From positions 8,432 through 72,431 of the forward strand of contig JBCDAV010000027.1 of assembly GCA_039184865.1 (NCBI GenBank): a stretch of DNA of 64,000 bases, written 5' to 3'. Both the position numbers and the translations under genes were made by a program. The DNA is from Thermohalobaculum sp039184865. Its GTDB lineage: Bacteria; Pseudomonadota; Alphaproteobacteria; Rhodobacterales; Rhodobacteraceae. The notes beneath the pieces were generated by a model. The model saw only the letters and a program-made list of their open reading frames with translations. It was not told the DNA's origin and ran no database searches. Below are positions 8,856 through 16,949 of this stretch, piece after piece. Numbering within the stretch: position 1 is the first letter of the stretch; every line of letters begins with the position of its first letter.

Positions 8856-9713
8856 CTAAACCGCGCCCGACCGCGCCGCGTCGATGTAGATCTCGCGCAA
8901 GCGGTTCGTCACCGGTCCCGGTGCGCCGTTGCCGAGCGATACGCCCTCGATCTCGACCACCGGCGTCACGAACGAGGATGCTGCGGTGTAGAACGCCTCC
9001 GCCGCGCCCTGCGCCTCGGCAATCGAGAACGGGCGTTCCTCGACCTTCAACTGCGCCTCGGCGGCGAGCTTGAGAACCGAGGCGCGCGTGATCCCGTGCA
9101 GGATATCGTTCGACAGGTGGCGGGTGACGATCGTGCCATCTTTCGTGACGATGTAGGCGTTGTTCGAGGTGCCCTCGTTCACCAGCCCCTCCGGATCGGT
9201 CATCCAGGCATCGTCGGCACCCTTGGCCTTGGCCTGCATTTTCGCCCAGGACGGAAACAGAAGCTGCGTCGTCTTGATGTCGCGCCGTCCCCAGCGCAGA
9301 TCCTCGACCGCCGCGACCTTGATGCCGCGCTTGGCGGTGGCGGTGTCGACCAGCGGCTTGTCCTGGCTGAACAGGACGAGGCCCGGCGTCGGGTCCTCGG
9401 GCCAGGCGAAATCGCGGTCGGCGGCACCGCGCGTGACCTGCAGATAGATCGTGCCCTCGGTCAGATCGTTCTTCGCGACGAGATCGCGGTGGATCTCCAG
9501 CAGTTCGTCATCGCTGCAGGGAGCCGCCATCTCCAACGCGTCGAGCGAGCGGTGCAGGCGCGCGACATGGGCAGCATAGTCGCAGAGCTTGCCGTCGAGG
9601 ACCGAGGTGACCTCGTAGACCGCATCGGCCATCAGGAAGCCGCGATCGAAGACCGAGATCTTGGCGTCTTCCTCGGGCAGGAACTCGCCGTTCACATAGA
9701 CAATTCTGCTCAT
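8856..9713 (-). CDS. dat: D-amino acid aminotransferase (class IV PLP enzyme)
   Basis: This 285-residue class IV aminotransferase opens with VNGEFLPEEDAKISVFDRGF, the classic D-amino acid transaminase N-terminus. The PLP-binding lysine is in RRDIKTTQLL, and the cofactor phosphate region follows (NEGTSNNAYIV, then ITRASVL). D-amino acid transaminases move the amino group of D-Ala or D-Glu to 2-oxo acids; branched-chain aminotransferase or aminodeoxychorismate lyase are less likely given the N-terminal sequence. The chosen ATG at 9713 lies one base after the stop of dgcA, so the two genes are translationally coupled. Its place in the dgcN-dgcA operon supports a role in D-amino acid use. Confidence 0.9.
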   Translation of the reverse strand: MSRIVYVNGEFLPEEDAKISVFDRGFLMADAVYEVTSVLDGKLCDYAAHVARLHRSLDALEMAAPCSDDELLEIHRDLVAKNDLTEGTIYLQVTRGAADRDFAWPEDPTPGLVLFSQDKPLVDTATAKRGIKVAAVEDLRWGRRDIKTTQLLFPSWAKMQAKAKGADDAWMTDPEGLVNEGTSNNAYIVTKDGTIVTRHLSNDILHGITRASVLKLAAEAQLKVEERPFSIAEAQGAAEAFYTAASSFVTPVVEIEGVSLGNGAPGPVTNRLREIYIDAARSGAV

Positions 9714-9714
9714 C

Positions 9715-10692
9715 TCATCCCCACAGGTCAGCGCTCGGCGGGTGCACGCCGTCAGCATCATACGTCAAAGGGTTCTCGCGGTCCGTCGCCAGCAGCAGCG
9801 GCCCGTCCAGATCGACCACGGCGCAGCCCTGGGCGACCAGCGTGGCGGGTGCCATGCCGAGCGAAGAGCCGATCATGCAGCCGACCATGATCTGATAGCC
9901 CTGGGCCTCGGCCTCGGCTTTCAGCGCGAGCGCCTCGGTCAGGCCGCCGGTCTTGTCGAGCTTGATGTTGATCATGTCGTACTTGCCCGCGAGCGCGGGC
10001 AGCGACGCGCGGTCGTGGCAGGCTTCGTCGGCGCAGACGGGCAGGGGCCGGTCCATGACGGTCAGGGCCGCATCTTCCGTCGCGGGCAGCGGCTGCTCGA
10101 CCATCGCGACGCCGAGGTCGAGCACGACCGGCGCCATCCTGGAGTAGATCTCGGCGTCCCAGCCTTCATTGGCGTCGACGACGATCTTCGCGTTCGGTGC
10201 TCCTTCGCGCACGGCCTGCAGGCGCTCGATATCCCCGGCACCGCCGAGCTTGATCTTCAGCACGGGCCGGTGCGCGTTCTCGGCGGCGCGGCTGCGCATC
10301 ACATCGGGGTCCTCCAGCGAGAGGGTGTAGGCGGTGATCTCCGGTCCCGGCGCGGGCAGACCGGCCAGCTCCCACATGCGCACACCCGCGGCCTTGGCCT
10401 CGAAATCCCAGAGCGCGCAGTCGAGCCCGTTGCGCGCCGCGCCCGGCGGCATCGCTGCCTGCAGCGCCATCCGGTCCATGCCGTCCGCCAGTGCGGCCGC
10501 CTGAGCCTCGATCTGCTTTACCACGCTTTCGACGGTCTCGCCGTAGCGTGCGTAGGGATAGCACTCGGCCCAGCCGCGCACGCCGTCGCGTTCCAGTTCC
10601 ACCGTGACGACGCGGCTTTCGGTCCGCGTGCCGCGGCTGATCGTGAACGCCCCGGCGATCGGGAAGACGTCTTCGCGGACGGAGAGTTTCAT
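9715..10692 (-). CDS. dgcA: N-acetyl-D-glutamate racemase DgcA / dipeptide epimerase-like enolase superfamily enzyme
   Basis: This 325-residue protein is an enolase-superfamily epimerase of the muconate-lactonizing/Ala-Glu epimerase type. It shows the KxK base motif (VLKIKLGG), metal ligands in VVDANEGW, MVEQPLP and CADEACHD, and the second catalytic lysine in NIKLDKTGG. By family alone it could be an L-Ala-D/L-Glu epimerase, but it follows dgcN by 35 bases, and this pairing is the known DgcN-DgcA D-glutamate route in which DgcA racemises N-acetyl-D-glutamate. Its stop is one base from the aminotransferase start. Confidence 0.92.
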   Translation of the reverse strand: MKLSVREDVFPIAGAFTISRGTRTESRVVTVELERDGVRGWAECYPYARYGETVESVVKQIEAQAAALADGMDRMALQAAMPPGAARNGLDCALWDFEAKAAGVRMWELAGLPAPGPEITAYTLSLEDPDVMRSRAAENAHRPVLKIKLGGAGDIERLQAVREGAPNAKIVVDANEGWDAEIYSRMAPVVLDLGVAMVEQPLPATEDAALTVMDRPLPVCADEACHDRASLPALAGKYDMINIKLDKTGGLTEALALKAEAEAQGYQIMVGCMIGSSLGMAPATLVAQGCAVVDLDGPLLLATDRENPLTYDADGVHPPSADLWG

Positions 10693-10727
10693 ATGCCACC
10701 TACGAGTAGGATGGGTCCGGACCCATC

Positions 10728-11726
10728 CTACGCCAGAGCATCCACGAGGCGACCGGCACCGTGGCGGAACGGGTCGACGCAGGGCAGCCCGAGGGTTTCC
10801 TCCTGCTCGGCGAGGTAGTCGTTCGCCGCCGCCTCCGAGAGCGCCGCCGTGTTTACGGCACAGCCGATCACCTTGCAGTCCGGGTTGACGACATGCGCCA
10901 GTTGCAGCGCCAGCGGCCGCAGATCTGCCATCGAGGGCACCGGGAAGTGCGGCAGGCCGCGCATGTGCGTGCGCGTCGGCTCGTGGCAGAGCACCAGATA
11001 ATCCGGCTGGCCACCGTGGATCAGCGCCATGGTCACGCCGGAATAGGACGCGTGGAACAGCGAGCCCTGGCCCTCGATCAGGTCCCAGTGGTCAGCCTCG
11101 TTGTCGGGCGTCAGGTGCTCGACGGCGCCGCCCATGAAATCGGCGATCACCGCATCCAGCGGAACGCCGTCGCCGGTGATCAGGATGCCGGTCTGGCCGG
11201 TCGCGCGGAAATCGGCGTTCATGCTGCGCGCGCGCATTTCCTTTTCCATGGCGAGTGCCGTGTACATCTTTCCGCACGAGCAATCGGTCCCGACGGCCAG
11301 CACGCGCTTGCCGGCGCGGCGCTTGCCGTCGCCGATCGGGTACTGAATTGTCGGGACGCGGACATCGTGCAGCGTGCGCCCGGTGCGCTGAGCGGCGGCA
11401 ACCAGATCGTCCTGCTTGTTCAGGAGCGTGTGCAGCCCGGCGGCGATGTCCATCCCGGCTTCCATCGCGTCGACCAGAACGGCCTTCCAGGCATCCGAGA
11501 TGACGCCGCCGCGATTGGCGACCCCGATCACCAGCGTCTTCGCCCCGGCCGCCTGCGCCTCGGCGATGGTCATGTCCGGCAGGCCCATGTCGGCATTGCA
11601 ACCCGGCAGGCGCAACTGGCCGACGCTGGCATCCGGGCGCCAGTCCTTGATCCCCTGTGCGACCTTGGCTGCCAGCGCGTCCGGGGCGTCGCCCAGGAAC
11701 AGCAGATAGGGATGGGCAAGCGACAT
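10728..11726 (-). CDS. dgcN: D-glutamate N-acetyltransferase DgcN (DUF1611 family)
   Basis: This 332-residue DUF1611 protein has an N-terminal Rossmann-like part (LGCN-like LPGCNADMGLPDM, then VIGVANRGG) and a C-terminal P-loop-like domain starting at VGTDCSCGKMYTALAM and continuing with ITGDGVPLDAVIADF and LIEGQGSLFH. DgcN proteins acetylate D-glutamate so that DgcA can racemise it to N-acetyl-L-glutamate. The ATG at 11726 was chosen because GGAGAG lies upstream; an earlier start at 11795 would add 23 unmatched residues. It is the first gene of a three-gene operon (dgcN-dgcA-dat) and diverges from an M20 deacylase that could finish the pathway. Confidence 0.92.
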   Translation of the reverse strand: MSLAHPYLLFLGDAPDALAAKVAQGIKDWRPDASVGQLRLPGCNADMGLPDMTIAEAQAAGAKTLVIGVANRGGVISDAWKAVLVDAMEAGMDIAAGLHTLLNKQDDLVAAAQRTGRTLHDVRVPTIQYPIGDGKRRAGKRVLAVGTDCSCGKMYTALAMEKEMRARSMNADFRATGQTGILITGDGVPLDAVIADFMGGAVEHLTPDNEADHWDLIEGQGSLFHASYSGVTMALIHGGQPDYLVLCHEPTRTHMRGLPHFPVPSMADLRPLALQLAHVVNPDCKVIGCAVNTAALSEAAANDYLAEQEETLGLPCVDPFRHGAGRLVDALA

Positions 11727-11880
11727 CGTCTTCTCTCCTGAAACTCGCACGGCTCCACGGCGTTCCTGCATCCGCGCTTCGCTGTGCGCTGGCACCAGAT
11801 GGGGCCAGATCGCAGGCCAGACTGCGGCTTGCGCCGTAGCGCGTCAATGGCAAGGATGGCGCAGTTTCGGGGAGGGACGG

Positions 11881-13158
11881 ATGTCGGATCTTGAGCAGCG
11901 AATTCTCGACGCAGTCGATGCAGGCTGGGACGAACAGTTGGCGTTCACGCGCGATCTGATCCGGTATCCGTCGCTGCGCGGGCAGGAGCACACGGTACAG
12001 GAGTTCATATTCGAAGCCCTGCGCGGGCGCGGCTATGCGATGGACCGCTGGGCGATCGACGAGGACGCGATCCGCGATCATCCAGGCTTCTCGCCGGTCG
12101 CGGTGCCGTACGACAACGCGATCAACGTGGTCGGCACGCACATGCCGAGGCAGGCGACGGGCAGGTCTCTGATCCTGAACGGGCATGTCGACGTGGTGCC
12201 CGAGGGCCCGCACGACATGTGGTCGCGCAACCCGTTCGATCCCCATGTCGAGGGCGACTGGCTTTACGGGCGCGGCGGGGCCGACATGAAGGCCGGGGTC
12301 GCGGCCAACATCTTCGCCATGGACGCGCTGCGCCGGATCGGGCTGCAGCCCGCGGCCACGGTCTATCTGCAAAGCGTGACCGAGGAGGAGAGCACCGGCA
12401 ACGGTGCGCTCTCGGCGCTGGTGCGGGGATACAAGGCGGATGCGGCCCTGATCCCCGAGCCGATGGACGATCGCCTGATCCGGGCGAATGTCGGCGTTCT
12501 CTGGTTCGTGGTCGAATTGCGCGGCAAACCGGTCCACGTGCGGGAAGCAGGTGCAGGCTCGAACGCGATCACCAGTGCCTACGGAGTGATCGACGCGCTC
12601 AAGGCTCTGGAGGCGGAGTGGAACGCACGGCGCACGGACGTGCCGCATTTCGAGCATCTCGACCATCCGATCAACTTCAATCTGGGCAAGATCTCGGGCG
12701 GAGACTGGGCGTCCTCGGTTCCCGCATGGTGCAGGCTGGACTGCAGGATCTCGATCTTTCCCGGCGACGATCCCGCCGTGGCTGCGGCGGCGATCGAAGA
12801 CCGGGTGCGCCGGGCCGCCGCCGCAGACCCCTATCTTTCGAACAACCCGCCCCGGGTCAGCTTCAACGGTTTCCACACGCGCGGGTACGTGCTGGACGAA
12901 GGCAGCGAGGCCGAGCGGGTGCTCGCCGACGCCTTCGAGGTGGCCTATCCGGGCCAGACCCTGCAGGCGGAGACGTCGACCGCCTATCTCGATAGCCGTG
13001 TCTTCGTGCTATACGGCGACTGTCCGTGTCTGGTGTTCGGTCCGCGCTCGGAGAACATCCACGGATTCGACGAGCGCGTCAGCCTCGACAGCCTGCGCCG
13101 TGTGACCAAGACGATCGCGCTCTTCATCGCCGACTGGTGCGGTACAGATGCAATTTGA
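11881..13158 (+). CDS. M20-family metallo-deacylase (ArgE/DapE type)
   Basis: This 425-residue cytosolic enzyme carries the M20 dizinc motifs in order: NGHVDVVPEG, the YGRGGADMKAG ligand loop and VTEEESTGNGAL with the catalytic glutamates, then a dimerisation insert and a late histidine in FGPRSENIHGFDE. M20 members remove acyl or carbamoyl groups from amino acids. The starting ATG directly follows GGGAGGGACGG. It is divergent from dgcN with a 154-bp gap. Hydrolysis of N-acetyl-L-glutamate, the product of DgcN and DgcA, is therefore a reasonable inference, but N-formyl- or N-carbamoyl substrates are possible too. Confidence 0.9.
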   Translation: MSDLEQRILDAVDAGWDEQLAFTRDLIRYPSLRGQEHTVQEFIFEALRGRGYAMDRWAIDEDAIRDHPGFSPVAVPYDNAINVVGTHMPRQATGRSLILNGHVDVVPEGPHDMWSRNPFDPHVEGDWLYGRGGADMKAGVAANIFAMDALRRIGLQPAATVYLQSVTEEESTGNGALSALVRGYKADAALIPEPMDDRLIRANVGVLWFVVELRGKPVHVREAGAGSNAITSAYGVIDALKALEAEWNARRTDVPHFEHLDHPINFNLGKISGGDWASSVPAWCRLDCRISIFPGDDPAVAAAAIEDRVRRAAAADPYLSNNPPRVSFNGFHTRGYVLDEGSEAERVLADAFEVAYPGQTLQAETSTAYLDSRVFVLYGDCPCLVFGPRSENIHGFDERVSLDSLRRVTKTIALFIADWCGTDAI

Positions 13159-13265
13159 GATAAAAAATGCCAAATTGAAGATCAAAACGCACAACAAGGT
13201 ATTGACGACCGCGCCGCCGCGCATCATTCTCGCAGGATATTCATTTTACCGAAGAAGAGTTTGAC

Positions 13266-13931
13266 ATGCACATGAAACGCATAGGGCTTCCTTTGGTTAT
13301 TCTCCTGCTGCCGGCTGTGGCGGGTGCAGATCCGCAATTTACCGCGGACGACATCGTCGCTCATTTTGCCAAGCAAACGCAGCGATCGGCTCCGGCGCCG
13401 AGTTCCGGGGTGGTCATCAAGGGCGAGACCTCGACAGTCGACAAACCGCAATTCGGATCGGTGGTGAACCCCGGCGGCACCAAGGTGCTGTCCGACGGTC
13501 TGGTCATCCCCCTGACGGGCGCGAATCGGTCGGCGGGCCAGAAGACCTCCGTTGCCGTCGCCTCGACCGAAGCGCCGGCCCAGCAGCCCGCGGGCGATGC
13601 CGGATACGATCTGCTGGTCACGTTCGAGCTTGCCTCGGACACCCTGACCGATCAGGCCCAGCGCAATCTGCGCGAATTCGCCATCGCGCTGCAGACGCCG
13701 GCACTGGCCGGGTTCAAGTTCGCGGTCGAGGGCCACACCGACGCCTCCGGCTCGGCCGAGAAGAACCTCAAGCTCAGCGAGCGCCGCGCGGCCTCGGTCG
13801 TCACGTTCCTGACGAGCTTGGGCGTGCAGGAGAAGCGTCTGTCGGCGAAAGGGTACGGCGAGACCCGCCCGCTGCTGTCTGATCCTGAAGATCCAGGCAA
13901 CCGGCGGGTCGAGACCCGGCGCGTCGAATAA
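13266..13931 (+). CDS. OmpA-family exported protein
   Basis: This 221-residue protein has a signal peptide (MKRIGLPLVILLLPAVAGA, cleavage near residue 21), a low-complexity linker region of about 90 residues, and a C-terminal OmpA-like peptidoglycan-binding domain from about residue 110. The domain motifs are seen as FELASDTLTDQAQRNL, VEGHTDASGSAEKNLKLSERRA and KGYGETRPL. Such proteins anchor the envelope to peptidoglycan or act in the periplasm. It has no outer-membrane barrel. Translation may begin at 13266 or at the second ATG at 13272. The upstream gap is locally AT-rich, in keeping with its own promoter. Confidence 0.9.
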   Translation: MHMKRIGLPLVILLLPAVAGADPQFTADDIVAHFAKQTQRSAPAPSSGVVIKGETSTVDKPQFGSVVNPGGTKVLSDGLVIPLTGANRSAGQKTSVAVASTEAPAQQPAGDAGYDLLVTFELASDTLTDQAQRNLREFAIALQTPALAGFKFAVEGHTDASGSAEKNLKLSERRAASVVTFLTSLGVQEKRLSAKGYGETRPLLSDPEDPGNRRVETRRVE

Positions 13932-13938
13932 TCCGCGA

Positions 13939-14751
13939 TCAGGCGGCGGCGCGGGCCTTCGCCTCGTCCTCGGTGATGTCGGTGACCAGCATGCGCCCCG
14001 GCGTGTGCGTGATGCAGATCGGCGGCCGCGCCTCGGTCAGCACGTTTTGCGGGGTCACGCCGCAGGCCCAGAACACCGCCACATCGCCCTCGCCGAACTC
14101 GGCGGTCTCGCCCCAGTCCGGCGCGCCGATGTCGCCGACGCCGATCGCGTCGCCCTCGCCGACATGGACCGGCGCGCCGTGCGCGTGGGGGTATTGCGAG
14201 GTCACCGAGATCGCCAGATCGACCTGATCGCGCGGGATCGGCCGCATCGAGACGACCATGCCGCCCGAGAACGGACCGACCGATTTCAGCGCGATATTGG
14301 TCTTGTACATCGGGACCGTGCGGTTCTGTTCGATGTGCTTCATGCGGATGCCGGCGTCCGCGAGCGCGCGTTCGAAGGTGAACGAACAGCCCAGCGCAAA
14401 GGCGACCATGTCGTCGGTCCAGAGCTCCGAGATATCCGGGACGCTGCCCTCCAGCGTGCCGTGGCGGTAGATGTTGTAGCTGGGAATGTCGGTGCGGATG
14501 TCGATGTCGCCGAGCATCGGCATCCTCGGATCGCCGCGTCCCGAGACGCCGACCAGCGGGCAGGGCTGCGCATTGATCCGGCAGAACTCGTGGAACTCGT
14601 CGGCGAAACCGTCGCCCAGGATCGCCAGATTGGCCTGCAGGTTGCCCGGTGCGAAGCCTGCTGTCTGACCGCGATACCGGCTTGCCCTAATTTCCCTGCG
14701 GATCTCCGAAATCGGCTGAGCGCGCATCGCATCGTAGTGCTGATCGGTCAT
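13939..14751 (-). CDS. DUF1445/YcsI-family putative hydro-lyase (D-glutamate cyclase-like)
   Basis: This 270-residue protein is a member of the DUF1445 (YcsI) family, recognised from QPISEIRREIR, APGNLQANLAIL, the LVGVSGRGDPRMP loop, FALGCSFTFERAL and the late VFWACGVTPQNVL segment. Annotated as putative hydro-lyases, these proteins are related to the vertebrate D-glutamate cyclase, which dehydrates D-glutamate to 5-oxo-D-proline. A strong GGAGG lies six bases before the ATG. It diverges from the TRAP transporter genes and sits close to D-glutamate genes and an oxoprolinase, so a D-glutamate or oxoproline substrate is plausible but unproven. Confidence 0.88.
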   Translation of the reverse strand: MTDQHYDAMRAQPISEIRREIRASRYRGQTAGFAPGNLQANLAILGDGFADEFHEFCRINAQPCPLVGVSGRGDPRMPMLGDIDIRTDIPSYNIYRHGTLEGSVPDISELWTDDMVAFALGCSFTFERALADAGIRMKHIEQNRTVPMYKTNIALKSVGPFSGGMVVSMRPIPRDQVDLAISVTSQYPHAHGAPVHVGEGDAIGVGDIGAPDWGETAEFGEGDVAVFWACGVTPQNVLTEARPPICITHTPGRMLVTDITEDEAKARAAA

Positions 14752-14903
14752 TATCGTCCTCCGTCCGGGCGCAGGATGCCGCGTTCGGGTTTCCTGTGCA
14801 ATGCGCGACGATCCCGAATTTGTGGGTTTTCTTTTGTTCTCCGGTGGCTATCGTCATTACCCGAGGGCGGCGGAAGCCCGCTCGGATGACAGAGAGGGTC
14901 AAC

Positions 14904-15953
14904 ATGAAACGGATCATTGCAGCCGCGATGGGAGCGGCACTGCTTGCAACGCCTGTCGTGGCGGACGAGGTCGACACCAAGGAGTTCGCCGTCGTCGGCA
15001 CCTGGGGGAACCTTTTCAACTGGCGTGAGCACGAAAGCCGCCTGTGGGGCGACGTGCTGCCATCGGCGTCCGGCGGCAAGCTGACCGCGAATGCCAAGCC
15101 CTATACCGAGCTCGGACTGTCGGGCTACGAGGTCGTCAAGCTGCTGAAGCTCGGCACCTATGATGCCGTGCACGCGCTGACGACCTACACGTCGCAGGAC
15201 AGCCCCGCGCTCGAGGGCATCGACCTCGCCGGCGTGTTCCAGGACTTCGGCACCTACCGCAAGGCACTGAACGCCTATAAGCCGATCATCCAGCGCGAGC
15301 TGCGCGACAAGTACAATGCCGAGCTGGTGATGCTCTACACCTTCCCGTCGCAGCAGCTGTTCTGCAAGCTGGGCGACGGCGAGTCGGGATCGCTGGCCTC
15401 GCTGTCCGGCAAGAAGATCCGGACCTACTCGACCTCGCTGGCCGACTTCATCGAAGGCCTCGGCGCCTCGTCGGTGACGATCGCGTTCTCGGAAGCGGTC
15501 CCGGCCCTGCAGAAGGGCGTGGCCGATTGCGGCACGACCGGCACGGCACCGGCCTATAACGCCAAGTGGTACCAGGTCACGACGCACAATGTCCGCGTCC
15601 GTCTCGGCTATGCCGCAACCTTCATGGCCTTCAACGGCGATGCCTGGGACGCGCTGAGCCCGGAGACGCAGGCGCTGATCAAGGAGAACGCGGCCAAGGT
15701 CGAGAACGAGATCTGGGACTCGATCGAGGCAACCGACGCGATGGCGCTGACCTGCAACACCAACGGTCCGTGCGACTGGGGCGAGACGGGCAACCTGGTG
15801 CCGGTCGAGATGGGCGATGAAGACAACGCGATCATCAAGAACGTGGTCGAGAACTTCGTCCTGAAGCGCTTCGCCGACCGCTGCGGCAAGGAATGCGCCC
15901 AGACGTGGAACGAGACCATGGGCGACATCGCCGGGTTCCAGGCGCCGCTCTGA
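14904..15953 (+). CDS. TRAP transporter substrate-binding protein (DctP family)
   Basis: This 349-residue periplasmic protein starts with a Sec signal peptide (MKRIIAAAMGAALLATPVVA, cleavage before DE). The mature part is a DctP-type binding protein: GLSGYEVVKLLKLGTYDAVH and the IRTYSTSLADFIEGLGAS region, with AFSEAVPALQKGVADC near the ligand arginine position. The ATG at 14904 has GAGAGGG just upstream; longer forms would hide the signal peptide. It is followed by a hairpin and then the dctQ- and dctM-type genes. The ligand is unknown, though the divergent hydro-lyase gene hints at a small organic or amino acid. Confidence 0.92.
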   Translation: MKRIIAAAMGAALLATPVVADEVDTKEFAVVGTWGNLFNWREHESRLWGDVLPSASGGKLTANAKPYTELGLSGYEVVKLLKLGTYDAVHALTTYTSQDSPALEGIDLAGVFQDFGTYRKALNAYKPIIQRELRDKYNAELVMLYTFPSQQLFCKLGDGESGSLASLSGKKIRTYSTSLADFIEGLGASSVTIAFSEAVPALQKGVADCGTTGTAPAYNAKWYQVTTHNVRVRLGYAATFMAFNGDAWDALSPETQALIKENAAKVENEIWDSIEATDAMALTCNTNGPCDWGETGNLVPVEMGDEDNAIIKNVVENFVLKRFADRCGKECAQTWNETMGDIAGFQAPL

Positions 15954-15973
15954 GCGTCCTGACGACAAGTGAT

Positions 15974-16000
15974 GCCCCGCGCCGCCCGGTGCGGGGCTTT
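15974..16000 (+). terminator. Hairpin between the TRAP binding protein gene and its permease genes
   Basis: GCCCCGC (15974-15980) pairs with GCGGGGC (15991-15997), with further pairing possible inside the loop, and is followed by TTT. A leaky terminator at this place would give more binding protein than membrane subunits, a common layout in TRAP operons. Confidence 0.6.
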
Positions 16001-16020
16001 CCCTATGGATCCCTGACCTC

Positions 16021-16644
16021 GTGACGCAACTCGACGCCATTCATCGTCTGTTCGGACGCCTCGCCGCTTTGGCCGTCTGGGTCGGCGGCGTCGCCTTGCT
16101 GCTGTCGGCCTTCATGGTGACGATCGAGGTCTTCGGCCGGAAGCTCGGCGGGGTCGAGATCTTCGCGGGGGTGACCTTCCCGCAGTTCCGCATACCGGGC
16201 TCGGACGAATATTCCGGCTATGTCTTCGCGGGCGCGACGACCTGGGCCTACTCCTACTGTCTGCTGCACCGCAGCCACATCCGGATCGATGCGCTTTACA
16301 ACATCCTGCCCAGGGTGGTGCGCGCGATCTTCGACATCTTCGCGCTGCTCGCGCTGTTCGGATACATGGCGTTCTTCACGTCCAAGGCCTGGCCGGTCTT
16401 CGTCGAAAGCTGGGAGCTGAATTCGGTCTCGGTCACGCCGCAGCTCACGCCGCTCTGGATTCCGCAGGTCGTCTGGGTGACCGGCCTGATCTTCTTCAAT
16501 CTCACCCTGATCTTCATGATCGTCTACACGATCACGGCGTTCTTCAAGCAGGGGGCGGGCGCCGTGCAGGCGGTTGCCGGCACCATGTCGGTTTCGGAGG
16601 AGGTCGAGGAGGAGACCCGCGGCGTCATGGAGATGGGCCGGTGA
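16021..16644 (+). CDS. TRAP transporter small permease (DctQ family)
   Basis: This 207-residue membrane protein has four hydrophobic segments, the first in ALAVWVGGVALLLSAFMVTI, and the DctQ-type signature region FGRKLGG followed by YSGYVFAGATTWAYSYCLLH. DctQ joins the binding protein to the large permease in the inner membrane. The start is a GTG 67 bases after the binding protein gene, just past a hairpin. The C-terminus has an extended acidic tail (EEVEEETRGVMEMG). An unusual gap of 305 bases separates it from the large permease gene. Confidence 0.92.
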   Translation: MTQLDAIHRLFGRLAALAVWVGGVALLLSAFMVTIEVFGRKLGGVEIFAGVTFPQFRIPGSDEYSGYVFAGATTWAYSYCLLHRSHIRIDALYNILPRVVRAIFDIFALLALFGYMAFFTSKAWPVFVESWELNSVSVTPQLTPLWIPQVVWVTGLIFFNLTLIFMIVYTITAFFKQGAGAVQAVAGTMSVSEEVEEETRGVMEMGR

Positions 16645-16949
16645 GCGGGCCGACTCTTTCGATCCGCACAACAGCCGTCGCCACCTGCGCCGAAAGTGCA
16701 GCCCTGGAGTGCTCGTCCCACCAGGCGCCCGGCCCGGAGTCAAGGCGCGCAGCGCCGCCGGGCCTCGCCCGACCGTCCTTGGGGAGGGCGAATTGGCGTC
16801 CGTTTGTCCAAAGCCCGGATGCCGGGAGGCGTTGCCACCATAAACTGGTCACGCTCGGACGGCCGCGCGCCCACCCTCGGTCGGGTATTGCGCACCGTCG
16901 CGGTCCTGAGCGGCCCCAATTTTCTTCGGTCTAACGGGAACGCGCTGAC
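16645..16949. other. 305-bp non-coding gap inside the TRAP operon
   Basis: No convincing gene is seen on either strand. The stretch is GC-rich and holds a short inverted repeat (GGCGC-GCA-GCGCC, near 16744) in a GC-rich run that resembles intergenic repeat sequence, and ends with a GGGAA-type ribosome binding site for the next gene. Small permease and large permease genes of TRAP systems are normally adjacent or overlapping, so an insertion or a decayed element is possible. Confidence 0.5.
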
